This document shows, piece after piece, positions 12,536 to 24,575 of a stretch of DNA of 64,000 nt. The notes beneath the pieces were generated by a model. It saw nothing but the letters and a program-made list of their open reading frames with translations, had not been told where the DNA came from and did no database searches. The position numbers and the translations under genes are program-made. The DNA is from Lutraria lutraria. Taxonomy: Eukaryota; Mollusca; Bivalvia; Venerida; Mactridae. Every line of letters begins with the position of its first letter. Position 1 is the first letter of the stretch. The stretch lies in contig OZ026848.1 of NCBI GenBank assembly GCA_964023205.1, forward strand, positions 4,330,501 through 4,394,500, read 5' to 3'.

Positions 12536-14845
12536 ATATATATATATAAATAATAAGTATGCAATGTTTATTATATGTTTATAATTATATTCATACATGT
12601 ATATCAAAATACAACAGATCTAAAACAAAAGCATCACCCCACCTTCTTTATTCGCCCTCATCCCACCTAACAACACAATCAATTGAGATCATCACCGCTT
12701 ACATCAACAACCACAGAACGAAAAGGAAAATTTAACATCCCCAAAATTGCAAGAAGACACAGAGGATACTAAATGAGTGTGGATTCCGTATTGAATTTAT
12801 TGAACAAGTTGAACAAAACAGTATGAAGCGAGCCTCCATACAGTTTTATTTAACGAGTTCAAAAAAGTCAAGACAGAATCTACAAGAATTTAATATTCTT
12901 TTTATCACATACACTGAAAATACGGCGAAAACCAACATACCTGTTTGACATTGCTACTAATAACAAAAGAGTGACACATGCGTAATAAGGCTTTTAATCA
13001 GGAGCACAAAAATAGTTCCATTATGAAACATCATACATAATAAATGTGTGAACATATCTAACGATATAAACAGTGTTTTTGCTTACTGAAACTGTTAAAA
13101 TCAATTCAACAGTATACTCCTGTGAAGTTAAAAATTTTGTTGACAAATTGCGTAGGGATAAATTCATGTGAATCGGCTCATTTTTATTATTATATGCACG
13201 GCCGAGCCATATCGTTTTTACGGCACGTGTATGTGATAAACAAACATATTTAATCTTCTTTTTCTTTTAGAGCCAACTTCCACCATTTAGTTTTGTTTCA
13301 TTTTAAGTTTTTGTACAGGACGATATATGGGTGCACCAAATAATAAATTTTATAAACTTAACTTGAATAAATTCGCACACTATTAAACTGGCAGTTTCAA
13401 CAACTCCGATATTTTGATAAAATGACCAAATTAATTATTTCGCTGAAATATAGCATTTATTACTTCAGTTTCAGCATCTGCGTGGTAATCGTCTTAATCC
13501 GCGCATTAGTCTTAATGTACTTCCTGTAATTTATAGCTTTCTAAAGGCAAAGAAAAAACAGCCTACATTTAAATCAAAGTACACAATAAACATTACACTT
13601 TATATTAAGGCATTTTGGAATAAAATGCTTTGAAAAGATTTATTTAAGGTTACAAAAATGTCCACATTCTGTAATGCTTAAGACTGATGCTCTTTTTCTA
13701 TGCGTCCCAATTTTGATATCATATGGTTCGATGTCAATTTTGATGCCAATGTTAGTAATCCGAAAATAATATTGGGTTGAACAACACATAATCAAGTTAT
13801 CACTTAATTTTTATTTCATGTATAGTCCCGTGGGTCGGGTGGGTAGGGTGCATTTTTGGAGGGTAGTTATTTACGAAATATGAAGTATATCTGTACACGC
13901 ATGTGTTCTTCTTTCAAATCTTTTTTCAAACAATCAATTCTTTCCAAAACAAATAATATGTATGTGTCAGTTATTTTAATGAGATGGCTCTCCACCTTAT
14001 CCTATGAGAATTGATGAAGTATTACAGATGATATCAAAGAAAATGTTACCTGGATCGAACGTTTATTTTTACTAATTTTGTCCCACGCATCTCATGGAAA
14101 TTGTCACGTCGCGGTATAGGCACCGTGTTTTCTTATCTATAAGTTTGTAAAAAGACGTTTTGTTTAATGTAACATTTTGTATGTTTGAAATATATTTATC
14201 GACAGTTATGTTCCACAGCCGGAACAATTTTTTATATCACTCTTACACAGCCAGAATAAATGTTAACAGTTAGCATGATTGAAGTTTTATGCTATTTTCA
14301 AGATTGTAATCTCGAATAAATGTTCAGTAGAATATAATCTGTTCATAAAACATGCATATCAAATAACTCGCATATCGCTTTTCCTTCTTCTCCTATTTAT
14401 TTTCCCATAAACTAACTTGATTCTGTGGTAAAAATGTTTATTTGATATGCAATCTACAATTCATGTCAGGGTTCTGCAAATAGTATCAAGGACCACTATA
14501 ATATGGAAATAAAGGATACTTGGTCCGTTTTTGTGCCATCCCGACAATGACGAACGAGCGTAACATAAATTATGGCGTCTTAGATATTTGTCATATCATA
14601 TCTTTGCACCGAATCATATTTAGTTGATAGTAAATTAAACTCTTATACCTTAAATACCTAATATAGCAAAAAGGTGCGTGTACTTGATCTATACAAAAAC
14701 TTAATCTTATATGGATTTGTTTCGCCAATGCTTATATATAAATCATACAAACTATTAAACCATGCAGTGCCCTACAAATGGTATCATTTACAAATATTTC
14801 TCTTTACGCTTGACACACTAAAATGAGCTGCCAGTAGAGAGAACT
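12536..14845. other. Intergenic, nothing recognised
   Basis: About 2.3 kb of AT-rich sequence without a convincing frame, repeat end or RNA-like segment that I can name. Confidence 0.45.
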
Positions 14846-15062
14846 GTGACCCGCCTCCGAGGTCGAGTGGGAAAGGGTAGCTGACTTCAAATCACTGTAA
14901 CCTCTCATTGATTGAGGGTCGTGTGAGCCCCGCTACCGACCAAGTCTCTTTATGTGCGAAAATAGGCAGTTGCTTACTGAGGATGCCAGGTGCGATGCTT
15001 TGGTGAATCGTCCGCCTCATATGACCCTGGCTGTTGAACTCGATATAAACAAAAGAGGGCTG
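14846..15062 (+). mobile_element. tRNA-derived SINE, family B copy 1 (diverged)
   Basis: The head has A-box-like CCGAGGTCGAGTGGGAAAGG and, about 60 bases on, the B-box region GTGTGAGCCCCGCTACCGAC. The body continues with AAGTCTCTTTATGTGCG, AATAGGCAGTTGCTTACTGA and CGCCTCATATGACCCTGGCT, then an A-rich tail (ATATAAACAAAAGA). The same order occurs at 63580-63805, so both are copies of one SINE family with a tRNA-Ser/Leu-like head. Several head positions are mutated here. No coding potential is expected. Confidence 0.75.
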
Positions 15063-16070
15063 AAATAATCACCTTACTCTATGTTTGTTGTTGTTTGTTA
15101 ATTCTTTGATTTTTGTTTAAATTGTGCATTATCTTTTCGTATTTTTATCTGTGCGACTCTCCTAGGGATATGAGTTTGGGCCCATGAATCTGTTCGTAGC
15201 TTTGGTACAAATGGTTCGAAGTATCTTGCGAGAGACTGTGTTAAAAATGTATTTCCTTTTTGCAATGGTCTGCTGGGATTAACAGTGGTAATATCTTGTG
15301 AGGGGTAGGATGTTTGGACTATGTTTTTATTGGATTGTGGATTATTTTCTTATTCATATTCATTATTATATTGAAGAATATCTTTACGACGAAGTACCTG
15401 ACACGACCAATGCTTGTTTTGGGACATATAAAAAAAATATATATACGCAAAATGTCGCACAAATTTGATTTGGTAAAATCGTAACAGTACAAACCGATAC
15501 TGGGTATGAGTAAAATACTACCCCTGTCTGTATATATTGTGTATGCTCTCCAAGACCATGGTGTCGTTCATGCCTGTGAAAAATAGGAATCACTCTCTAT
15601 CACTCTCTACTTCGTACCGTTAACGAATAACTTAAGCACATTTACTTTTGCCAAAATGATATCTTTGAATATTGAATTTCAATTTGATTGAATGAGAATG
15701 GGCCTACAAATTTATTTGTAAGACGAAAAAAAAAACGATAAGTGCGTCAATATATGTCACATAGTATTTACATTAACTACTGTGAATATGTAATTTCGAA
15801 GAGGAAGCTCAAAACAGCTTCACTGGAAACACAGCATAACAAAACATCTTACCACACAAATAGCACAGCCGTGAACACACAAATCACCACGGCGAACACA
15901 CACTCACTCACGTAAACAAACAAACTACTTTAAAGGATATCTGTATAAGTTCAATTTTTAGGTCAGCAATGTTATTGTATACATGGTAGATCCCATTTGC
16001 AAATGTTTAGGTAACGCGAATACTAGTGTAATATGCTATAGAGTAATCTATGACACATTGATATCACTGT
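15063..16070. other. Intergenic, nothing recognised
   Basis: AT-rich sequence. Two adjacent CACTCTCTATCACTCTCTAC-type short repeats sit near 15590-15610. No gene is seen. Confidence 0.4.
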
Positions 16071-16072
16071 CC

Positions 16073-16680
16073 TCTGTGGCGCAGTTGGTAAAGCATAAGT
16101 TAAGTGAATCTTGAGGACTGCGTCTGATGTTAGACAACATTTTTATTTTTATTTTTCATTTTTAATAAAAGTTAACTTTTCATATATCGATAAGAAAATT
16201 ATGTTTAAAAGGGGTTTTTATATTTGTATTGTTCAGTCGTGAAATTATGAAAATAAAATAACTTCACATGGATTATTAGCAATTATAATATTATTTTAAT
16301 TGTGGTGTAATTATATAATATTTAGAAACAGGTTGAGATGTTTACTATATTATAGTATTTGAAATTGTCTTTGCATTCGGGATTTCGTGCAATAAAATGT
16401 ATAAAAGAAATAAAAACAAATACATTTCTAAATTTCTTTAACTTTTCTATTTAGAAATACAAAAAGGTACTATTCAGCTTGTATACATACATGTAACAAG
16501 AACAAACATATTCGAATGAATAAATTACAAAAAAATGTATAATTGTAAATTATAATTTAAAAAGGTGCTATTGACTGAGTTCGAACCACTCACATCTTCT
16601 CCATGTAGAATGTCAAGTACATTGTGTATGTACATGCCACCTTACCCATTACACCACGATTCTTGTTCACGTGTATGATA
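16073..16680. repeat. Two convergent tRNA-like segments around an AT-rich core
   Basis: The plus strand at 16076-16100 has TGGCGCAGTTGGTAAAGC, a close match to a tRNA A box. On the minus strand at about 16665-16570 there is an A box (TGGTGTAATGGGTAAGG) and, further in, a B box (GTGGTTCGAACTCAG), so this unit is complete and points inward. The about 450 bases between are very AT-rich. It could be two unrelated SINE or tRNA-pseudogene insertions, or one element with tRNA-like ends; 59719-60235 has the same layout. Confidence 0.5.
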
Positions 16681-18914
16681 CTTCACTACGGATTTAAAAT
16701 GATTTTGGCAATCAATTTACAGTGATTACCTTAAAAAAGTTTACAATGGTATCGTCCAATATTCGACCTTGACTATATGAAAATTGAACTATACAATACC
16801 CCAGTGTGTAACCCAAATACCCACCGTTTCCCCGTCAGGTTTAATCACACTCATAATAACGCACTGATGTGTAGTTGTACACATTTCCTACAGTATACGG
16901 CATTTCTAGAGAGCATGGTTGAAATAACTGTAAAACAAGTACAATAGGTAAGTGCTTTCTAGCGGTCTCGTGTACGTGATGGAATGTTATTAACAACTTC
17001 ACGAAATTAACAGATATATTTTATCGAATGTCATTCACTTGACTGAACTTTACAATTGAAAAATCAAATAAACTACAGCAACGTCTGCATGTTTTCTTGT
17101 TGATAAGAAAATGAAAATATGTGCACTGAGGCAGTTTCAAATCAAAGACGAAAGTCGACCCAAAATACTAAGCGAAATATTCACAATCTACAATTCACAA
17201 AACGGTGTACAGAAACTGAACTTGCCAAGAACATTGACAACAAAATGCAATGCACTTAACACAAAAAAGTCACTGTCTCCTTGTCAAGGACTTGTCAATT
17301 GTAATAATAATCAGATATCATACGGTCAAGCTTGCTCGAAGCCTTATAAATGTTAGTAGAATATGGCAACAAGGAGTATAACCGCGCCGATGCTGTCAGT
17401 ATATAAAAAGTAAAACTTATGTAAAGAAACGTTACAAGTCAAACAGTTTTCTGCGGCCAGATAATTTACAGACCAGTATCGTTAAGGATATAGTTTTATG
17501 CAGTTTGGATGCTGGTCGACTTTATTCCGGTGTTTGTTTAATTTATTAGTCCAAATAATTCAGGTACGTATTTTGAATACACGTACATTTATACCTGAAA
17601 TAATAATTGTTGAACAAATTTACGTACACCGAAATAATAATAATATGGTGCGAAACCATTAATTTTCTGCTCCAATTGATATATATCTTCATATACATTG
17701 CATATAAATCCACCAATGTATATGTCCACAACGGCATTTAATTAAATTCTGATTTAAACTTGCTTCTTTTATCATCGTATATTGGGTATACCACCGGTTA
17801 ATTTAACCTGGCCAACTCGACTTGAAACCTGTTTGAAACAGTTTATGTACAGTAGTATTCTTCGGTGTTATTGCTTTTCCGCGTACCGCTTGCTGCAGAG
17901 TAGATACAATCTAAATACATGTATAGACGAGATAAAAATAATGAATCTTTTTTTAGGATTAGATCTACAAACTACTGCTTTTCATGAAAAAATATCTCAA
18001 ATAGTATCCATACTTAAAAATAATTGTTCTCTATTGCTTCGAAATACTGCATTGATTAGTCTGGTTCTCGACATTCTTACAGAATGGTGCTATAAACTTG
18101 AATTCATACGAAAGCCAGACTGATCACTCTAAACGCATTCCAACATACCTGCAACCTTTACGAAGTTGCTTTTTCATAAAGGATGTTGACTGTGCATTAT
18201 TCAATCCTACATTATGGAGAGTATAAGTAACATATTTACATGTTATGAATAATACACATATATTGACAATCATGAGTATTTCACAAATGAATAATTCACA
18301 AGAACATAGTAATATCATACCCTACATCAATCAAATAGAATATACCCTAAATGTTAACAAATTCACCATAATCTGCTATGAAACAACCACATTGAACTTC
18401 AAATACAATTTCCGATATTATGCCACACAACAACATCTATGTAAACACCACAGAACAATGCCTGCATGATTTACTTATCTATCAACAAAGAGCAGACAAC
18501 AGATTCAGTCAAACATGACAAAAATGACCTTCATCACCATTAGCCAATCAAATGGCTAGGATTACCCAAACTAGTAATATACACTATACTATATACCCAC
18601 AAACAACTACATATGTATAATAAACTTGTACCCATGACTAAAATTCGTCTAGAAAATACGTAGATTCTATAGAAGTTGCAAAGCCGCAATTCAAATGTTT
18701 GGCCAATGTTGAATGAATGGGAATGCAAATCCGTACAGTAGTATAATACTTAATAAATAGTCTAAATATTCAGAGTCCACAAATCATGATCATCACGCCA
18801 CCTTACACAGACAGTACCTTTTATTGCTGTTCGTCTGCTAGTATAATCAATGTGATCAATCAGACTGTTTAGTGGAAGCATTGTAATGCTAGAGCTACCG
18901 AGTTTGGCTAAGTA
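16681..18914. other. Intergenic, nothing recognised
   Basis: AT-rich. A 113-aa plus-strand frame at 17782-18123 has plausible composition but no family signature and no clear splice borders, so I do not call it a gene. Confidence 0.4.
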
Positions 18915-19093
18915 CAACCAAACCTGTGTTTGTAGCCGCTTCCGAATATATGCCACTCTGTGAATAAATGGCATTCTTTTAAGAATTTGCCATTGGTTCT
19001 TTAGAACAAAGTGACATTCTTAAAAAAGTCACCTGTATATAAAGGCCATATTATGTCTTTCCCAAGTGTGGCCTTTGTTCACAGGTTTGACTG
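18915..19093. mobile_element. pogo-like MITE, family 2 (179 bp)
   Basis: Starts CAACCAAACCTGTGTTTGTA (mutated first bases) and ends TTCACAGGTTTGACTG, with TA at both outer borders. Internal GGCCATATTATG, TCTTTCCCAAGTGTGGCC and AGAACAAAGTGAC segments match the copies at 46790-47215 and 48368-48693, so they are one family. Confidence 0.7.
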
Positions 19094-20804
19094 TACAGTT
19101 TATGAATAGGAATGCATGCATTTAGCTAAGATGCATATTACTGAATGCATTCATACCATTTATCCCGCCTACGAATAACATTAAAGAGCGATTAATGTTC
19201 AGCTGAATAACTAAGTTTCCATAAAAGCATGTATGCACGCATATTTTGAAAATATGTTACTGTTGAATCTCGTTATCTCAAATTCCTAGGGATCGTGGAA
19301 ATTAGTTTGAGATAACCGAAATTTGAAATAAACAAATAGTGTATAATTATACATGTTTTAAGATATTTGTGCGTTTAGCCTTTATTTGAATATTACAAGT
19401 CATGTATAATTACGTTTTGCTTGAATAAAACATGTGCATAGATAGAGAAGAAACAAAATAATTATGTATCTATCCATGTACTAATTAATATCAATAATTA
19501 ATGTCCAAACATATATAAGATACATGTATATTATAATTATACCGGCCATATCAATTACGGAAAAATAACACTTAGATGGCTAGCGTAGATTTGAAGTACG
19601 GCCATATTATGTATTTAGTTAATAAAAATATACTATGAATATACTTTATTTGTTTATTCATGTAGTGACAATATCATACTTGTCAATATAGATGTTAATA
19701 TATGATTTGTGTCGAATGATTGAGAAAATATGTGAAAGCCTGATCCCATTTTATACATGTTGGTTCCTGCATGATAGGTTATACCAAATAGGACCTATAG
19801 ATGTAACATATAGATAAATTTATAATATTCCTTATATATACTGCATTGAAAATATACCGTTCGTTAGATGGATACACATTCCTAGTTCGAGACAAATAGA
19901 CAAAAACATACCATTTTTTACCTAGATAAGTTGGCACAGAAAATGTACCACAGGCATATGAAATGACTCGAATTCCTCATTTGTTAAGACCATTCCTTTA
20001 TACATAATTTATTTCCATTAAATGATTATTTGATGACGACCAGACCATATGTTGAACTAACAATCATCCTACTTATTAAGACTTAAACATGCAGTTTACG
20101 CCCATCATTTATCATTTTAAACACTGATGCATTTTTGTGCCGGCATTTAAAGATTTAATATCAAATTATTTACCTTTATTTAGGGCTATAGTTTTAAAAG
20201 ATTTTGCAAAATAAGTGAATTGCGTGTGCAGCGAGAGAAATTATTCTATCTTTAAGTAAGCAAATTTGCGGAAACAATTAAAGATATAAAGTATAATTAC
20301 ATGCATTTTAAGCATATCAATTCAGCTTTCATTATTTTCCGGTATTATAAAGTATTATAATTGAGACAATATGGTGCATAAAAATTTGCTATTTTTTATA
20401 ATATCATAAAACTTTGCGTACTTCTAGATTTAAGCATTTCAATAATGTTTGGGCTATCCAATCCACATGACATTATACTGCTATCATAATTATAGTATAC
20501 TCCCTTAATTACAATATTAAACTAAACTGAAAATGAGGGAATCATAAACTGAATAGTGTTCAGTGTTCAATTTGACACATGAACTAGTATTGCCTCTTCA
20601 TAAAATGCCCGCCATATGTTTGGTACAGTTCAGTCGCTTAGTACGGGTCATTGGTATTATCAGCCAGTTGATTTTCAAACATATCAACATCCACTTTAAA
20701 TCTAAACTCTATACTGTTTCATTTTTCTTCAAAGGTCTGTGTGAAGATGGGCTTCGAGTATAACAGAGAGTTCCGAGGCATAACTCTCTGGGGATCTGGG
20801 TTCG
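19094..20804. other. Intergenic with one isolated transposon-end-like motif
   Basis: At 19262-19310 TACTGTTGAATCTCG is followed by GTTATCTCAAA and then GTTTGAGATAACCGAAA in inverted form, which resembles one end of a pogo-like element (compare 39324). I find no matching second end. The rest is AT-rich and unassigned. Confidence 0.4.
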
Positions 20805-20830
20805 GTCAAACGCATGCGTGTAGGTTTGTG

Positions 20831-22410
20831 TAGACGTGTTTTTGAAGAAAGTACATGTGATATATTGTGTAGGTTTGGTTTGGCGGGTTTTTTTAAGAAG
20901 ATACATGTGGTATATTGGGTAGGTTTGGTTTGGCGGGTTTTTGGAGAAGATACATGTGATATATTGGGTAGGTTTGGTTTGGCGGGTTTTTGGAGAAGAT
21001 ACATGTGATATATTGGGTAGGTTTGGTTTGGCGGTTTTTTTGGAGAAGGTACATGTGATATATTGGGTAGGTTTGGTTTGGCGGGTTTTTGGAGAAGATA
21101 CATGTGATATATTGTGTAGGTTTGGTTTGGCGGGTTTTGGAGAAGGTACATGTGATATATTGTGTAGGTTTGGTTTGGCGGGTTTTGGAGAAGGTACATG
21201 TGATATATTGGGTAGGTTTAGTTTGGCGGGGTTTTTTGGAGAAGGTACATGTGATATATTGTGTAGGTCTGGTTTGGCGGGTTTTGGAGAAGGTACATGT
21301 GATATATTGCGTAGGTTTGGTTTTGCGGGGTTTTTTGGAGAAGGTACATGTGATATATTGGGTAGGTTTGGTTTGGCGGGTTTTTGGAGAAGATACATGT
21401 GATATATTGTGTAGGTTTGGTTTGGCGGGTTTTGGAGAAGGGACATGTGATATATTTGGTAGGTTTGGTTTGGCGGTTTTTTTTAAGAAGATACATGTGA
21501 TATATTGGGTAGGTTTGGTTTGGCGTTTTTTTTTAAGAAGATACATGTGATATATTGGGTAGGTTTGGTTTGGCGGGTTTTTTGAAGAAGATAAATGTGA
21601 TATATTTGGTAGGTTTGGTTTGGCGGGTTTTTTGAAGAAGATACATGCGATATATTGGGTAGGTTTAGTTTGGCGGGTTTTTGAAGAAGATACACGTGAT
21701 ATATTGGGTAGGTTTGGTTTGGTGGGTTTTTGGAGAAGATACATGTGATATATTGGGTAGGTTTGGTTTGGCGGGTTTTTGAAGAAGATACATGTGATAT
21801 ATTTGGTAGGTTTGGTTTGGCGTTTTTTTTTAAGAAGATACATGTGATATATTGGGTAGGTTCGGTTTGGCGGGTTTTTGGAGAAGGTACATGTGATATA
21901 TTGAGTAGGTTTAGTTTGGCGGGTTTTTGGAGAAGATACATGTGATATATTGAGTAGGTTTAGTTTGGCGGGTTTTTGGAGAAGATACATGTGATATATT
22001 GGGTAGGTTTTGGTTGGCGGGTTTTTGGAGAAGATACATGTGATATATTGGGTAGGTTTAGTTTGGCGGGTTTTTGGAGAAGATACATGTGATATATTGA
22101 GTAGGTTTAGTTTGGCGGGTTTTTGGAGAAGATACATGTGATATATTGAGTAGGTTTTGGTTGGCGGGTTTTTGGAGAAGGTACATGTGATATATTGAGT
22201 AGGTCTAGTTTGGCGGGTTTTTGGAGAAGATACATGTGATATATTGGGTAGGTTTTGGTTGGCGGGTTTTTGGAGAAGATACATGTGATATATTGGGTAG
22301 GTTTAGTTTGGCGGGTTTTTGGAGAAGATACATGTGATATATTGGGTAGGTTTGGTTTGGCGGGTTTTTTGGAGAAGGGACATGTAATATATTGGGTAGG
22401 GGCTTTGTGT
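20831..22410. repeat. Minisatellite, about 32 units of about 49 bp
   Basis: The unit reads approximately ATACATGTGATATATTGG, GTAGGTTTGGTTTGGCGG, GTTTTTGGAGAAG. I count 32 occurrences of the ACATGTGATATATT core or a one-base variant, from about 20847 to 22376, plus a degenerate first unit near 20815. Spacing is 48-51 bp because the T run varies. The minus strand lacks stops in all three frames, so frames up to 463 codons appear there. Unit length is not a multiple of three and runs differ in length, so the translation changes register from unit to unit and I treat it as non-coding. Variant sub-blocks (GGTTTAGTTTGG, GGTTTTGGTTGG) cluster in the right half, as expected from local duplication. 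Confidence 0.95.
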
Positions 22411-24374
22411 ATGTGGTTCTAAGAATCATTTTCTTATCTATATTGATTATAGATAAGTGAGGATTCCTAGAAAAGGCACACACACAAAATCCACTTTTCC
22501 CCAAAATACTAACATCCCCCCAATCCCAAACTCCGAACCCTTCCAGCATGCAGGACCATTTAAAAAGGTATTGTCTATGAACGCAAAGCAACAGGAGTAT
22601 CGGGTAAACTAGTTTTTCTAGCCCATCTGCCGACAACAGTCTGTCTGTCAGTGAATGATGGTTTGGTTAGTTTTGGTGTAACCATGTGGAAATATAGAGA
22701 CCATACATGTAGTTACAAAAATGTGAAGATCAACAATTGATAAGCCATGGTGTCAATCATTAATATTAAATAAGGAATGAAGTGTAGTGGTTCTAGTCAC
22801 TGGTTATAAAGCCATCATGATTGCATGGTCTCCAGTGTCACCAGACTGTGGAAATATACTTGACTAGTTTCTGCCATACAAAGCACTCTGATTACTATTA
22901 AATAGAATACTAGTATAGCCATAAACAAGCATTCAATTAGAACAGACAGAATGACCAACTGAGTGAATGGGACAATTTCTGTCAATTCTTTGTATTAAAT
23001 AACACTGGGCCATACTTTCGTCTACTTGCAGCCAAAATAAATCTTCATGTCACACGGGCAATATTGTTTTATTTGGAATTAATGTTTGACAAAGCATTAT
23101 TTTCATTTGAATAATCTGACAGACAACATAGACTGGTTTATGATGATATGCAAGACAATTACGTCAAATATTTGACTTGAAAAAGTCTGGTGATAAAGGT
23201 AGAAACTATATATAGAGGCTGTACAACATTGCTAGTAACAGTTATAAATACGCAAACACGAAATAGAACATTTTAGCAGAAGGAGCACTGAGAAATGTAC
23301 ACACAGTAACAAAGGCCTTGATTTAACACTTTAATTTTGTCTTTCTGTATTTTTTGCAAATAGTATTTCCTCAATGCCCCAAAACATCCAATACATACGT
23401 TAATCACGTTGTCTATATCCAAACTTCAATAGTAACACAGTCATGCAATAAGTGCAAATACAGATATTTACGTACAATACAAACGATTTTCCAAGCCTTC
23501 AAACAACGACATAACCTACAAGGTTATTTTTTAATAAAATAGAATAACAAATACAATAAGCATACAAAAAATGTCCAGAACACCCTAGAAAACCTTATGA
23601 TTATTACATTGAAACCGTCTGATGCCAATACTTCCATGGTAGTCTGTCTTGCCAACGGCCCATCCCACTATTTGCATGGGGTATGGTCGCAACATTAATA
23701 AAAGCGAACAAGTTGATCACTTTAGTTCACCCTAACGCACTTTTGTACGTACTTCAGTGGGCTGGAAACTGTTTCAGATTTGATTATATCAAAGTGTTAT
23801 ATCGTAATAATTAAGTTGGCTTCAAATGCCTATACTGTCACTCAATAAGTCTATAGATAACTTACTTGCGTGAAAAGCCTTTGTCTGTTTACGGCCGCCC
23901 ATAACGAATTCTGAACATATTGGCCAGATTCTTGTCTCGTTAAACGGTTAACAACGAAATACAATCTGAGTCAATATAATGTAGCTAATCATATACAAAG
24001 CATACGGTACAAATACTTGTCTACAAGTATGTTCTTTTTCCTAGGAATCCTTTTTGTATCTGAATTCACAATCACAAACCCATTGCCTGAACTAGAAGGC
24101 TTATCCAACTTATTAATAAAATAGTCTATATTGATGGATGGAGGTTCGTATCATTTTCAGTCCAATTATCTCTGATACAATGTACAGACAGAATATAATT
24201 GTAACTGAATTTCTGCCAGTTCAATTTAAACTAAATGTACTGATAGAATCACAATGTACATGATAAACCAATGTACACACAGAGTGGTTTGTATAATTCA
24301 GAACATCTGACAGAAATTAAAATGAAGATACACGTAAGTTAAAACGCACCACCTTTACTAAAATTTAACGCCCA
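22411..24374. other. Intergenic, nothing recognised
   Basis: About 2 kb without a convincing frame or repeat. A short C-rich patch near 22500-22540 (CCCCCCAATCCC) is the only compositional feature. Confidence 0.45.
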
Positions 24375-24575
24375 ATAAACAACCAGTGCCTAGTACTCTT
24401 CTAGCTTTTTCGGTGGCGGAAGACTCCATGCGTCCACCGACTTTACGTAAGCTATCTTGACAGCTGCCTCATTTGTCTAGTCGCGGGTGCGATTTGAACT
24501 CACAGAGGTGAGGGGCTAGTGATTTCTAGTCAGAGACTCGAACCATTCGACTATGAATGCCCCCAAAGACTTCCC
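24375..24575 (-). mobile_element. tRNA-derived SINE, family A copy 1
   Basis: On the minus strand the head has an A-box-like region TAGTCGAATGGTTCGAGTC, then CTGACTAGAAATCACTAGCC, then a B box (GTGAGTTCAAATCGC), followed by a GAGGCAGCTGTC body. The same head occurs at 41258-41440 (+) and 43866-44008 (-). The longer spacing between boxes fits a type II (Ser/Leu-like) tRNA ancestor. Confidence 0.7.

Noticed and set aside
17782..18123. 113-aa plus-strand frame
   Set aside because: Composition is acceptable, but no family signature, no convincing splice borders and no repeated occurrence.
20893..22284. 463-codon minus-strand frame plus several others of 150-245 codons over the minisatellite
   Set aside because: The unit is about 49 bp with variable length, all three minus-strand frames are free of stops, and the translation just cycles through repeat peptides. 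There is no conserved domain, and similar frames occur on the plus strand.
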